64,000 nucleotides of DNA, taken from an uncultured Hymenobacter sp. (GTDB lineage: Bacteria > Bacteroidota > Bacteroidia > Cytophagales > Hymenobacteraceae). The translations under genes and the position numbers were made by a program. The DNA is taken from NCBI GenBank assembly GCA_913776615.1, contig CAJYPK010000047.1:62001-126000 (forward strand), in the 5' to 3' direction. Positions 35,963-43,799 of this stretch are shown here, piece after piece. The notes below the pieces were generated by a model. That model had not been told where the DNA came from, ran no database searches, and saw only the letters and a program-made list of their open reading frames with translations. The first letter of the stretch is position 1; each line of letters opens with the position of its first letter.

Positions 35963-37291
35963 CTATGGTTGCCGCAAAAACGTCAGCACCGCCGCGTTGA
36001 AGGCGGCCGGGTCTTCCTGCGGGGCGTAGTGGGTGAGGCCGGGAAAAATATGCGCCTGCCCGTGGGGCAGGCTGCTGGCAATGAGGCGGGTGTGGGCACT
36101 TTTAATCAGGTCTTTCTCCCCCGCCAGTACCAGTGAGGGGGCCGTGATACCCGCCAGGTCGGTTGCTTTCAGGCGCGGATAGTCGAGCAGCAAGACCATG
36201 AGCGGGCGAGCCTGGCGCATGTCTTTGCTGAAGAGATAGAGCACGGTAGTCAGCAGCTTGCCCTGGCGCACTTCCCGGAGAGTGGCGGGCGTCACGGCCA
36301 GGGTATCGGACCAGAGATTGGCACCCATAGTCACGAGCTTTTTCACCTGCTGCGGGTGGTGCAGGGCCAGGCTCAGGCCGGTGTTGCCGCCGTCGCTCCA
36401 GCCTACCACGTGCGCGGCCGGGATGTGCAGGGCGGTAAGCAGGGCGCTCATATCCTCGGCAAACAAATCGTAGGTCAGCGTTGGCTTGCCATTGGTCGAT
36501 TTACCCTGGGCGCGGGTATCCACGGCGATAACCTGGTAGTGCTTGGCCAACTCGGGAATCTGCCCGCTGAAAGCCGAAATCGACTGCCCGTTGCCGTGCA
36601 GCAACAGCAGGGGCTCACCCTGCCCGTAGGTTTCGTAGTACAGCCTGATGCCGTTGAGGGCTACCGTGTGGCCGGCGGCCGCGTTATTGCCGTAGGGCAC
36701 CACACCCTGGCCGGTCAGCTCCAGGTAGTGGTTACCACTGGCCTCGGCCACCGTGCGGTAGCGAAAGGCGTCGTTGAGGTACAGCGGCCGCCAGCCGTTG
36801 GGAAAGCCGCTGGTGCTATCGGCGCGGGCGGCTTCAAAGTCGCCGTTGGTCAGCGGTACGGCCTGCCACTGGCCCTGGCCGCTGGCTACCTCCAGCCGGA
36901 AGTCATCGTAGTCGAAGGTGCCGTTGAGATACGCGTTGGCGTGAATAGCCAACCGTGCGGCAGCCTTGGGAAGCTGGCCGGTCAGCGAAAATGTGCGCCA
37001 CTGGCCGTCGCGCCGCTTGGCCCGCATCAGGCCGGGCTTGCTGCTTAGCAGATACTTATCGTTTTTAGCATACACCGTCGCAAAGACGTTGGCCTCGGCG
37101 CTGTCGCCGGCCGGTGCGGCCACCCGCATGCGGGCCGAGAGGCGATAGGCTCGCCCCGCGTAGGGCTGCACATCAATCCGCTGCCGAAAGAAAAATAACG
37201 AGCTGACCCGGGATGTAAGAGCAGACTGCGCTGCGGCCGGCAGGCTGAGCGCCAGCAGCGTCAAGAGAAAGGCGAGGTGTTTCAAGGGCAT
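35963..37291 (-). CDS. Secreted alpha/beta hydrolase with N-terminal carbohydrate-binding-like domain
   Basis: 442 residues from ATG 37289-37291, signal peptide (LAFLLTLLALSLPAAAQ). Residues about 25-185 form a beta-sandwich-like domain of the CBM4/9 style (YRLSARMRVAAP, DYDDFRLEV, NGDFEAARADSTSGFPNGW). The C-terminal alpha/beta hydrolase has LLLLHGNGQS as oxyanion loop, nucleophile Ser in VVGWSDGGNTG, acid Asp in LAGEKDLI and His in FPGLTHYAPQE. Esterase or haloperoxidase-like class; substrate unknown. A TACATTTG box lies about 80 bases upstream. Confidence 0.82.
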   Translation of the reverse strand: MPLKHLAFLLTLLALSLPAAAQSALTSRVSSLFFFRQRIDVQPYAGRAYRLSARMRVAAPAGDSAEANVFATVYAKNDKYLLSSKPGLMRAKRRDGQWRTFSLTGQLPKAAARLAIHANAYLNGTFDYDDFRLEVASGQGQWQAVPLTNGDFEAARADSTSGFPNGWRPLYLNDAFRYRTVAEASGNHYLELTGQGVVPYGNNAAAGHTVALNGIRLYYETYGQGEPLLLLHGNGQSISAFSGQIPELAKHYQVIAVDTRAQGKSTNGKPTLTYDLFAEDMSALLTALHIPAAHVVGWSDGGNTGLSLALHHPQQVKKLVTMGANLWSDTLAVTPATLREVRQGKLLTTVLYLFSKDMRQARPLMVLLLDYPRLKATDLAGITAPSLVLAGEKDLIKSAHTRLIASSLPHGQAHIFPGLTHYAPQEDPAAFNAAVLTFLRQP

Positions 37292-37372
37292 AAACAAGCT
37301 AAGGAGAGATAGCTTCGACACTACCGGAGGCGGTTGGTGGGCTACTTGCGGCTCCGCCAGAACGGAGCGGCA

Positions 37373-37380
37373 CAAATGTA
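37373..37380 (-). promoter_or_regulatory. Candidate -7 box TACATTTG (minus strand)
   Basis: The plus strand reads CAAATGTA, an exact TAnnTTTG on the minus strand, about 80 bases before the hydrolase ATG. No -33 TTTG at 19-21 bases. In the rest of 37292-37698 only the hairpin 37626-37660 stands out. Confidence 0.45.
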
Positions 37381-37625
37381 GCGGGATGTTTGCCGGGTAG
37401 TTATGTATTGCGATGGGGTGGGGTAAAGTCCTGCGCTACAGTTTGCTATGTTTGAAATTGCAATAAGCTAGAAGGTTATTTCCCGGTAGAACTGGCTCCG
37501 GCCACCCGGTTCCAAGCGGTTTTGGTGGTAGCCTCGGGCAGCGACTTTGCTCGTGCTGCTTTGTATATACTATAGTCGTTCCTGTGAGGAAGAACTTGTT
37601 ACCCGGGCTCAGGATATGCGTGGTG

Positions 37626-37660
37626 GTACGGCTGGGGTAGCTTAGCTACCCCAGCCGTAC
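37626..37660. terminator. 17-bp perfect hairpin
   Basis: GTACGGCTGGGGTAGCT pairs with AGCTACCCCAGCCGTAC around a single base. It lies downstream (minus strand) of the orphan T9SS domain, so it may be the old terminator of that gene. Confidence 0.5.
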
Positions 37661-37698
37661 TCAACTTAATAAGTGCCCCCGGCAGCAGTATTCTTAGC

Positions 37699-38019
37699 TC
37701 ATTCTACTATCAGCCGCCCGCTGCTACCCGTGCGTACTATGTAAAGGCCCGGTGCCAGCCCGGCCAGTCGGACTTTGCCTACGGCGTCGGCGGTGGTGGT
37801 AGCCACTAAACAGCCCAGCGCGTCGAGCACCCGCACGGTGGCACCGGGCGCGGCTCCGCCAAGGATGGCCGAGCTGGTAGCCGGATTGGGGTAGAGGCTG
37901 AGGCCCTTGTTCGCCCCAGGGTTCTTTTGTAAGAAGAGAGTAGATCGCAGCTTGCGGTTTGGTAGTCTGTATTTTCTGAGCTGCGACCTCAATGAGGGCT
38001 TATCCTCGTCATTGCACAT
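37699..38019 (-). pseudogene. Orphan T9SS sorting domain without its protein
   Basis: The minus strand encodes GLSLYPNPATSSAILGGAAPG, VRVLDALGCLV and GLAPGLYIVRTGSSGRLIVE followed by a stop. This is a normal T9SS C-terminal sorting domain of about 75 residues. It is preceded only by a short basic stretch that starts at ATG 38019 and has no signal peptide or cargo. It is best read as the leftover end of a deleted gene. Confidence 0.75.
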
Positions 38020-38025
38020 AAGCGG

Positions 38026-38080
38026 CCATTCGCAAAAAGCGGCCGCTACCCATTGGGCAGCGGCCGCTTTTTGCGAATGG
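38026..38080 (-). terminator. 22-bp terminator after the aldehyde dehydrogenase gene
   Basis: CCATTCGCAAAAAGCGGCCG... (38026-38047) pairs perfectly with 38059-38080 around an 11-base loop and includes a T-run in the distal arm. It sits 9 bases past the dehydrogenase stop (minus strand) and marks the left end of the long minus-strand gene series. Confidence 0.85.
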
Positions 38081-38088
38081 TAGAGGCT

Positions 38089-39633
38089 CTACGCCTTCTC
38101 CGGCAGTAGCACGGCGTCGGGGTAGTTGCCGAGCACGGGCTGGCTGGGGGCGCCCTGGGTTACGGCTTCCACGAGCAGCTTGCCACCCACGAAGGCCCCC
38201 TTCCAGCTTTCGCCCAGGCCGCCGAACACTTCCTCGCGGTCGCCGCGGCTGCGCAGCTGGTTGATGCCTACTTTGAAGGCCCGCAGTTCCTTGGCGGTGC
38301 GGGCGGCCCACTTCTCGTCGTCCGAGCCGAGGGCGCTCACGAGGGCGCCGTTCGAGATGTTCATCTCGCCCACCAGCTCCTCTACCCGGTCGACGAGCAC
38401 CACCGTGTCGATGGGGCCGAAAGGCTCCTTGAAATACAGCTCGGCCTGGCGGGGCAGGCCCACGAGCGCGCGCGGGGCGCGGTAGGCCGAGCGGTCCTGG
38501 CCGGGCAGAAACAGGCTATCATCCAGCTTGCCCTGGTAGAAGGGGATGGCGCCGTGCTTGCTGGCATCGGTAAACAGCTCGTCGAGGCTCTCGGCCTGCC
38601 GGGCGTTGATGACGGGGCCGAAGGCCAGGTCGGGCAGCTTGTCGCCGGGGTTATCGACCAGCGTCGGGTTGCCCACCTTGAGGCTGCCGATGGCCTTGAC
38701 GTAGGTTTCGAGAAACTGCGGAAACAGCTCGCGCTGCACCACCCAGCGCACGTAGGCCGTGCAGCGCTGCTTGCCGTAGTCGTAGCCCTTCACGAGCTGC
38801 TCGGCCAGCTTGTCCCACTGCGAGTAATTCCAGAGGCCGTAGGTATTCACGCCCTCCATTTCGAGCATGTAGCGCTTGTGCTCCTGGCTGAGGGCGTCGG
38901 CGATGTTGCGGCCGTTGTAGCGCCCGCCCACGAAGGAGAGGCAGTCCACGGCCGGGTCTTTCACCAGCACGTCGCTGAGCTCGCCGCCGGGGCCGCTCAC
39001 CAGCGTTACGGGCAGGCCGCAGCGGCGGGCAACGGCAAAGGTGAGGCTCAGCGAGATAAAGCCGCCGTCGGTGGGCGTCTTGGCAATCACGGCGTTGCCG
39101 GCCAGGGCCTGCACCAGCACGGCGTGCAGGAGCACCGACATGGGGTAGTTCCAGGAAGCAATGTTGCTGACCAGGCCCAGCGGGCGGCGGTCGCCGAGCA
39201 GGCCCTCAATGTTTTCCACGTACCACTGCACGCCCTCAATGGCACGGTCAATGTCGTTGAAGCCTAGCTTATACGTCTTACCGATTTCCCACATCAGCAG
39301 CTTGCTCACCAGGTCGATGTGCGGGCGCAGCTGGTCGAGGCAGTCCTGCACCCGGCGCTTGCGCTCGGCCAGGTCGGTGGCGGCCCAAGTGGCGGCTTCG
39401 CCCTTGGCAAAATGCACGGCGCGCAGCGCCTCGTCGTGCTTGAGCATGGGCAGGCTGCCGAGCTCGGAGCCGTCGATGGGGGAGATGAACGGCTTGGGCT
39501 CGCCCGGCTCCTGCCACTTGCCTTCGAGCAGGTTGAGGAAGCCGCCCTCGGCGGTGAAGATTTCGGGCACGGCCTGCTTTACGTCAGCCAGCAGCTTGCT
39601 GAAAACGACTTCAGGCGCAATTATTTTCGGCAT
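38089..39633 (-). CDS. NAD(P)-dependent aldehyde dehydrogenase
   Basis: 514 residues, ATG 39631-39633. ALDH-superfamily features: cofactor/substrate region SNIASWNYPMSVLLHAVLVQALAGNAVIAKTP, general base Glu in MLEMEGVNTYG, catalytic Cys in GKQRCTAYVRWV, and ELYFKEPFGPIDTVVLVD. The subgroup has an unusual C-terminus (VFGGLGESWKGAFVGGKLLVEAVT). The substrate is not evident; it lies in the same strand run as the galacturonate genes, after the FBPase-like gene. The gap to that gene (197 bp) holds a palindrome. Confidence 0.88.
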   Translation of the reverse strand: MPKIIAPEVVFSKLLADVKQAVPEIFTAEGGFLNLLEGKWQEPGEPKPFISPIDGSELGSLPMLKHDEALRAVHFAKGEAATWAATDLAERKRRVQDCLDQLRPHIDLVSKLLMWEIGKTYKLGFNDIDRAIEGVQWYVENIEGLLGDRRPLGLVSNIASWNYPMSVLLHAVLVQALAGNAVIAKTPTDGGFISLSLTFAVARRCGLPVTLVSGPGGELSDVLVKDPAVDCLSFVGGRYNGRNIADALSQEHKRYMLEMEGVNTYGLWNYSQWDKLAEQLVKGYDYGKQRCTAYVRWVVQRELFPQFLETYVKAIGSLKVGNPTLVDNPGDKLPDLAFGPVINARQAESLDELFTDASKHGAIPFYQGKLDDSLFLPGQDRSAYRAPRALVGLPRQAELYFKEPFGPIDTVVLVDRVEELVGEMNISNGALVSALGSDDEKWAARTAKELRAFKVGINQLRSRGDREEVFGGLGESWKGAFVGGKLLVEAVTQGAPSQPVLGNYPDAVLLPEKA

Positions 39634-39764
39634 GAGAAAGAAATGCGCCGGGATTGGTCAGGCGCGTTGGTGAAAGAAATGCAGAGCGTAAAACGGCGGG
39701 CTGGCCCCAGGGTTGAGGCGTAATCTTGATTAGCTGGCTGGCCCTTCGCACCCAGCGCGGCTTC

Positions 39765-39832
39765 TACCCGGGCGCGGCTGCTCGCTGCGCTCGCGCCCGG
39801 GCTACAAAGTCCGGGCTACAAAGTCCGGGCTA
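39765..39832. repeat. GTAG-CCGGACTTTG repeat overlapping a stop codon
   Basis: A hairpin CCCGGGCGCG (39767-39776) against 39792-39801 is followed by two and a half direct repeats of GGGCTACAAAGTCC up to 39832. The minus-strand TAG stop of the FBPase-like gene (39830-39832) is part of the last unit. Same family as 44949-45068 and 60128-60193. Confidence 0.7.
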
Positions 39833-40840
39833 CTTTGCGGCTACGGCTTGCAGCTCACGCACCAAGTCGGCCGAGCCCACGAAGAGCGGCACGCGCTGGT
39901 GCAGGTCTTGGGGAGGTACGTCGAGCACGTCCGCGTCCCCGGTCACAGCCACGCCGCCGGCCTGCTCGCTGATGAAGGCGATGGGGTAGCACTCGTAGAG
40001 CAGGCGCAGCTTGCCGGTCGGCCACTCGCCGGTGGGCGGGTAGAGGTAAATGCCGCCCGTGAAGAGGTTGCGGTGGTAGTCGGCGGCCAGCGAGCCCACG
40101 TAGCGGGCGGTGTAGCGACGCTCCTTACAGGTAGTGAGGAAGGTGCGGGCAAACTCGGGGAAGTCGAACCAGTTGCCCTCATTGCACGAAAATACCGTGC
40201 CCTGGGTCGGGATGGTCAGCTGCGGGTGCGAGAGGAAAAATTCGCCCAGGCTGGGTTCGTAGGTGAAGCCCGCCACGCCGTGGCCGGTGGTGTACACCAG
40301 CATTACGCTGGCCCCGTAAAGGATGTAGCCCGCCGCCACCTGCGCCCGGCCACCCTGCAAAAAGTCTTCGGCCCGGGCCGGCCCGCCGTAGCGGCTCACC
40401 CGCCGGTAGATGCTGAAGATGGTGCCCGTGCTCACGTTGAAATCGAGGCTCACCGAGCCGTTGAGCGGGTTGAGGGCCACCACGTACTTGCCGTCGGGGT
40501 TGCCGGTTTCGATGATGTCGGGCCGGGCCTCGCTGAGCACGGCGCAGCACTCGCGCCCGTTGGTGAGGGCCCGCACGAAGCGAATGTGCGCTTCCTCGCC
40601 CAGGCGGTGGCGCGGGGCCGACTGCTCGCCCTCGGGGCCGGCCGCTTCGGCAATGGCCGAGAGGCCGGCGCGGTTTACTTCCCGCACCATGATCTTGCTG
40701 GCCAGCGCCAAATCGCGCAGCAGCTGCGAAAGCTCGCCGGTGGCAAACGGAAATTCGGCCTGCTTGCGCATGATGTAGCGCTCAAGCGTAGTGCCGACGG
40801 GGGTAGCTAGTTCGTCGTGCGAGGGTAGCGTAGGGGACAT
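39830..40840 (-). CDS. Class I fructose-1,6-bisphosphatase homologue with degenerate metal site
   Basis: 336 residues from ATG 40838-40840; an upstream ATG lies inside a palindrome and is less likely. The fold signature is strong (VSTGTIFSIYRR, QVAAGYILYGASVMLVYTTG, YVGSLAADYHRNLFTGGIYLYP, GKLRLLYECYPIAFISEQAGG, LHQRVPLFVGS). However, the catalytic DPLDGSSN motif reads NPLNGSVS (Asn124, Asn127), the usual SEEDE-type loop reads SEARPD (103-108), and the QKLD Asp position is Gly81. Only the late Glu in LLYECYP remains. The chain therefore probably cannot bind the normal Mg2+ ions. It may be regulatory, structural or act on something else. Confidence 0.85.
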   Translation of the reverse strand: MSPTLPSHDELATPVGTTLERYIMRKQAEFPFATGELSQLLRDLALASKIMVREVNRAGLSAIAEAAGPEGEQSAPRHRLGEEAHIRFVRALTNGRECCAVLSEARPDIIETGNPDGKYVVALNPLNGSVSLDFNVSTGTIFSIYRRVSRYGGPARAEDFLQGGRAQVAAGYILYGASVMLVYTTGHGVAGFTYEPSLGEFFLSHPQLTIPTQGTVFSCNEGNWFDFPEFARTFLTTCKERRYTARYVGSLAADYHRNLFTGGIYLYPPTGEWPTGKLRLLYECYPIAFISEQAGGVAVTGDADVLDVPPQDLHQRVPLFVGSADLVRELQAVAAK

Positions 40841-40862
40841 AAAGTAACTTCTAAATAAATCG

Positions 40863-40963
40863 GTCATTGCGAGCGCCGCGAAGCAATCGCACCGGCACGA
40901 GGCTCGCCCGGATAATGCTACCGAACTGCTGGAATGCGATTGCTTCGCGGCGCTCGCAACGAC
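40863..40963. repeat. Palindrome of the GTCATTGCGAGC...AAGCAATC family
   Basis: Arms 40863-40891 and 40935-40963 (GTCATTGCGAGCGCCGCGAA... against complement) differ at one base. The same family, with another filler, is at 63272-63360. Confidence 0.85.
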
Positions 40964-40993
40964 AGGCTTTGGCGTTGTTCGGCCTCAAGCAAC

Positions 40994-41518
40994 TTACTTC
41001 GTTTCAGCCTGCTTTTGCGACTGCCACAGTACCACCTGCCAGCCCCGGGGATTTTTAATCTGCACGGTCACGTACTTGAGGTGGGCTACGTTGGGCGAGC
41101 CGTCGGGCTTGTTGGGCTGGTAGATGGTGATTTGGCCGTTGACGACGGCCGTCGCGCCGCCGTTGTAGGCGCGCACGTTGATATTCTCCACGTCAATCTT
41201 GTCGTACACGCTCTTGCCGTCGCGGATGCTTTGCAGGTAGTCGGTCTTGCCCTGCTGCTTGCCGCTGGCGTGCGTGTACACGAGGTCGTCGGCAAAGGCT
41301 TTTTCGAGGAACGCGTAATCCTTGCTCACCTGGGCGGCGAAGCGCTGGCGCTCCAGCTGCTCCACTTCCTTCGCCGCCGCGGCGTTACGCTGGGCGAAGC
41401 CGGCTTCGACGGGCAGCAGCGCGGTGTTGCGCTTGAGGGGCTTAGGAATGGTTTGGGCCGGGGCAAACAGGGGCAGGGCGAACAGGGTCAGCGCGGCGAG
41501 CGCGGGTGTTGTTTTCAT
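40994..41518 (-). CDS. Secreted DUF4440/SnoaL-like protein
   Basis: 174 residues, ATG 41516-41518, signal peptide MKTTPALAALTLFALPLFAPAQ. The mature part is an NTF2-like alpha+beta barrel: helical start (VEQLERQRFAAQVSKDYAFLEKAFADDLVYTHASG), DYLQSIRDGKSVYDKIDVENINVRAY, then strands ending GWQVVLWQSQ. Members of this group lack known catalysis in most cases. It lies 15 bases after the hexuronate transporter gene and is likely in its operon. Confidence 0.8.
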   Translation of the reverse strand: MKTTPALAALTLFALPLFAPAQTIPKPLKRNTALLPVEAGFAQRNAAAAKEVEQLERQRFAAQVSKDYAFLEKAFADDLVYTHASGKQQGKTDYLQSIRDGKSVYDKIDVENINVRAYNGGATAVVNGQITIYQPNKPDGSPNVAHLKYVTVQIKNPRGWQVVLWQSQKQAETK

Positions 41519-41533
41519 CGGAAAAGGGGTAGG

Positions 41534-42916
41534 TTAGGCAGAAGCGGGAAGAGCGTCGTTGTCGTCGTCGAGCTTGATGGGCTCCATGCGCGGCACCAGC
41601 GTAAACATCACGGCCCAGGCCAGCAGGTAGATGCCGCCGCAGATAAAGAACATGATGTAGTACGCTTTATTAATCTGGCCTAATTGCTCGTAGTACACGA
41701 ACATGCGCTTCTGCACCAGCGCCGACAGCGCGATGCCGCCCATGCCGCCCGCGAAGCCGCCGATGCCCGTTACCGAGCCCACGGCCCGCTTCGGAAACAT
41801 GTCCGACACGGTGGTGAAGATGTTGGCGCTCCAGGCTTGGTGGGCCGCCGCCGCGATGCCAATTACCAGCACGGCCAGCCACATATTCAACTGCCCCAGG
41901 TACTGCGCAAACACAATCGGAAACACGCAGAGCGCAATAACCAGCATGGCCGTTTTGCGAGCCTGGAAGGCGGGCATTCCGCGCTTGATGAACTGCAAGG
42001 GCAGGTAGCCCCCGCCGATGCTGCCGATGCTCGACAGCACGTACACCGCCGCTACCGGCAGCGCAATGGCCGTACCCGTGAGGTGGTATTGCTTGCCCAG
42101 AAAGTCGGGCAGCCAGAACAAGTAAAACCACCAGATGGGGTCGGTCAGAAACTTGCCCAGCGCGAAGGCCCAGGTTTGGCGGAAGCCCAGCAGCGTGCCC
42201 CACGAGGTTTTGGGCTTTTCTTCCACCACCACGCTTTCGGCCGGCAGGCCCGCCGGAATGTCGGCGTTGATGTAGTCAAACTCAGCCTTGCTCAGGCGCT
42301 TGCTGTTGGCCGGGGTGTCGTACACCAGCAGCCACAGCACCAGCCACACGAAGCCCAGCGCCCCCGTTACGATAAACGCCCACTGCCAGCCATATTGCTC
42401 GGCGATGAAGGGCACCGACAGCGGGGCGATAATGGCCCCCACGTTGGCCCCCGAGTTGAAAATACCCGTGGCCAGCGCCCGCTCGCGCTGCGGAAACCAC
42501 TCGGCCACCGTCTTGATGGCGGCCGGAAAATTGCCCGCCTCCGTTACGCCCAGAAAGCCCCGCGCCACGCCGAAGCCCAGCGTGCTGCTTACCACCGCGT
42601 GGCCCATCGCCGCAATGCTCCACAGCGTCGTGGAAAGCGCGTAGCCAATCTTGGTGCCCAGCTTGTCGATGATGCGGCCAACGCCCACCATCCCAATCGA
42701 ATACGCCAGCTTAAAGGCAATCTCAATATTGGCGTAATCCCCCGAATTCCAGTGAAAAGCCGTTTCGAGGTAGGGCTTCAACAAAGAGATAACGGCCCGG
42801 TCGAGGTAGTTGATAGTCGTGGCAAAAAATACCAGCGCGCAGATCGTCCAGCGGTACTTGCCCACGGCCGCCGAAACGGGGCCGGGCGGCGAGGCAGTAG
42901 GTAGGGTGGGATTCAT
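41534..42916 (-). CDS. exuT: MFS hexuronate transporter (ExuT-like)
   Basis: 460 residues from ATG 42914-42916 (MNPTLPTASPP). Twelve membrane segments; anion:cation symporter-family features are TTINYLDRAVISLLKPYL in TM1, GFLGVTEAGNFPAAIKTVAEWFPQRERALATGIFNSGANVGAIIAP around TM4-5 and SDMFPKRAVGSVTGIGGFAGGMGG in the second half. It would bring galacturonate (or glucuronate) in with H+. The position after the KDPG aldolase gene in the galacturonate series supports this substrate. Confidence 0.88.
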   Translation of the reverse strand: MNPTLPTASPPGPVSAAVGKYRWTICALVFFATTINYLDRAVISLLKPYLETAFHWNSGDYANIEIAFKLAYSIGMVGVGRIIDKLGTKIGYALSTTLWSIAAMGHAVVSSTLGFGVARGFLGVTEAGNFPAAIKTVAEWFPQRERALATGIFNSGANVGAIIAPLSVPFIAEQYGWQWAFIVTGALGFVWLVLWLLVYDTPANSKRLSKAEFDYINADIPAGLPAESVVVEEKPKTSWGTLLGFRQTWAFALGKFLTDPIWWFYLFWLPDFLGKQYHLTGTAIALPVAAVYVLSSIGSIGGGYLPLQFIKRGMPAFQARKTAMLVIALCVFPIVFAQYLGQLNMWLAVLVIGIAAAAHQAWSANIFTTVSDMFPKRAVGSVTGIGGFAGGMGGIALSALVQKRMFVYYEQLGQINKAYYIMFFICGGIYLLAWAVMFTLVPRMEPIKLDDDNDALPASA

Positions 42917-42948
42917 AGAAGAAAGGGAATAAGCCTGAAGCAAGGCTA

Positions 42949-43037
42949 TCATGCTGAACGCAGGGAAGCAGCTCGCTCGCTTTGTTCGGGGTTAACTGCA
43001 ACGAAGCAAGTGAGCTGCTTCCCTGCGTTCAGTATGA
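42949..43037. repeat. Palindrome of the TCATGCTGAACGC type
   Basis: Arms 42949-42981 and 43004-43037 (TCATGCTGAACGCAGGGAAG... against complement) have few mismatches. It fills the gap between the transporter and the KDPG aldolase. Same class as 25429-25518. Confidence 0.8.
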
Positions 43038-43045
43038 CAACCGCC

Positions 43046-43693
43046 CTACTTTTTAATAGAAGTTAAAAACGTCATCAGCGGGGCTACCCGCGCCGTGATG
43101 GTGGCGGCGTCGCTGGCACCCTTGAAAAGCTGCGAGCCCACGCCCACCACGTTGACCCCGGCCCCGAACCATTCCGTCAGGCTGGCCTCGGTGGGCTCCA
43201 CGCCGCCCGTCACCATAAGCTTGACGCTGGGCATGGGGCCGCGCAGGGCTTTCACATAATCGGGGCCGACGAGGTTGCCGGGGAAGATTTTAACCAGCTG
43301 CGCCCCGAGCTGGGTGGCGGCGTAAATCTCGTTGGGCGTCATGGCCCCGGGCAGCCAGGCCACGTCGTGGCGCTGGCAAACGGCGGCCACCTCGGCCGTG
43401 GTCACGGGCTGCACCACGAAGGCCGCCCCGGCCGCGATAAAGCGCTCGGCCTCGGCGGCGGTGTAGATGGTGCCGATGCCCAGCACGAGGTCGGGGCAGT
43501 CGGTTTCAGTTAGCTTAACCAGCTCCTGGAAGACCTCGAAGGCGTTGGCCCCGCGGTTAGTAAACTCAAATACCCGGACGCCGCCCGCGTAGCAGCCCCG
43601 CACGATGGACTGGGCATACGCGGCGTCGGCGTGAAAAAAAACCGGCACCAGCGGCGCGGCCAGGGTGCGGGCGATAACTTCTTGAGAAGACAT
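43046..43693 (-). CDS. eda: KDPG aldolase (2-dehydro-3-deoxyphosphogluconate aldolase)
   Basis: 215 residues, ATG 43691-43693. Splits KDPG to pyruvate and glyceraldehyde-3-phosphate, the last step of the galacturonate route. Catalytic Glu43 in VFEFTNRG, Schiff-base Lys135 in AQLVKIFPGN, phosphate loop MVTGGVEPTEA and GVGSQLF are in place. Usual family length. Between kdgK and exuT on the same strand. Confidence 0.94.
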   Translation of the reverse strand: MSSQEVIARTLAAPLVPVFFHADAAYAQSIVRGCYAGGVRVFEFTNRGANAFEVFQELVKLTETDCPDLVLGIGTIYTAAEAERFIAAGAAFVVQPVTTAEVAAVCQRHDVAWLPGAMTPNEIYAATQLGAQLVKIFPGNLVGPDYVKALRGPMPSVKLMVTGGVEPTEASLTEWFGAGVNVVGVGSQLFKGASDAATITARVAPLMTFLTSIKK

Positions 43694-43697
43694 GTTT

Positions 43698-43794
43698 ATA
43701 GCTGTTAGCTATTAGCTGCTAGCCGTTAGCTACCTGTTCAAAATGGAAGGGAAGCTATCAGCTATCAGCTAGCAGCTAATAGCTAATAGCTAAC
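43698..43794. repeat. TAGCTATTAGCTG tandem/inverted repeat
   Basis: Units of TAGCT[AG]TTAGCTGCTAGC run from 43698 to 43733 and are mirrored as AGCTATCAGCTAGCAGCTAA... from 43751 to 43794. It forms a long AT-richer palindrome in the kdgK-eda gap, six bases after the kdgK stop. Confidence 0.75.
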
Positions 43795-43799
43795 AAAAT

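Noticed and set aside
40841..40867. Earlier ATG for the FBPase-like gene
   Set aside because: It lies in the arm of the GTCATTGCGAGC repeat, and the added residues do not resemble the family N-terminus.
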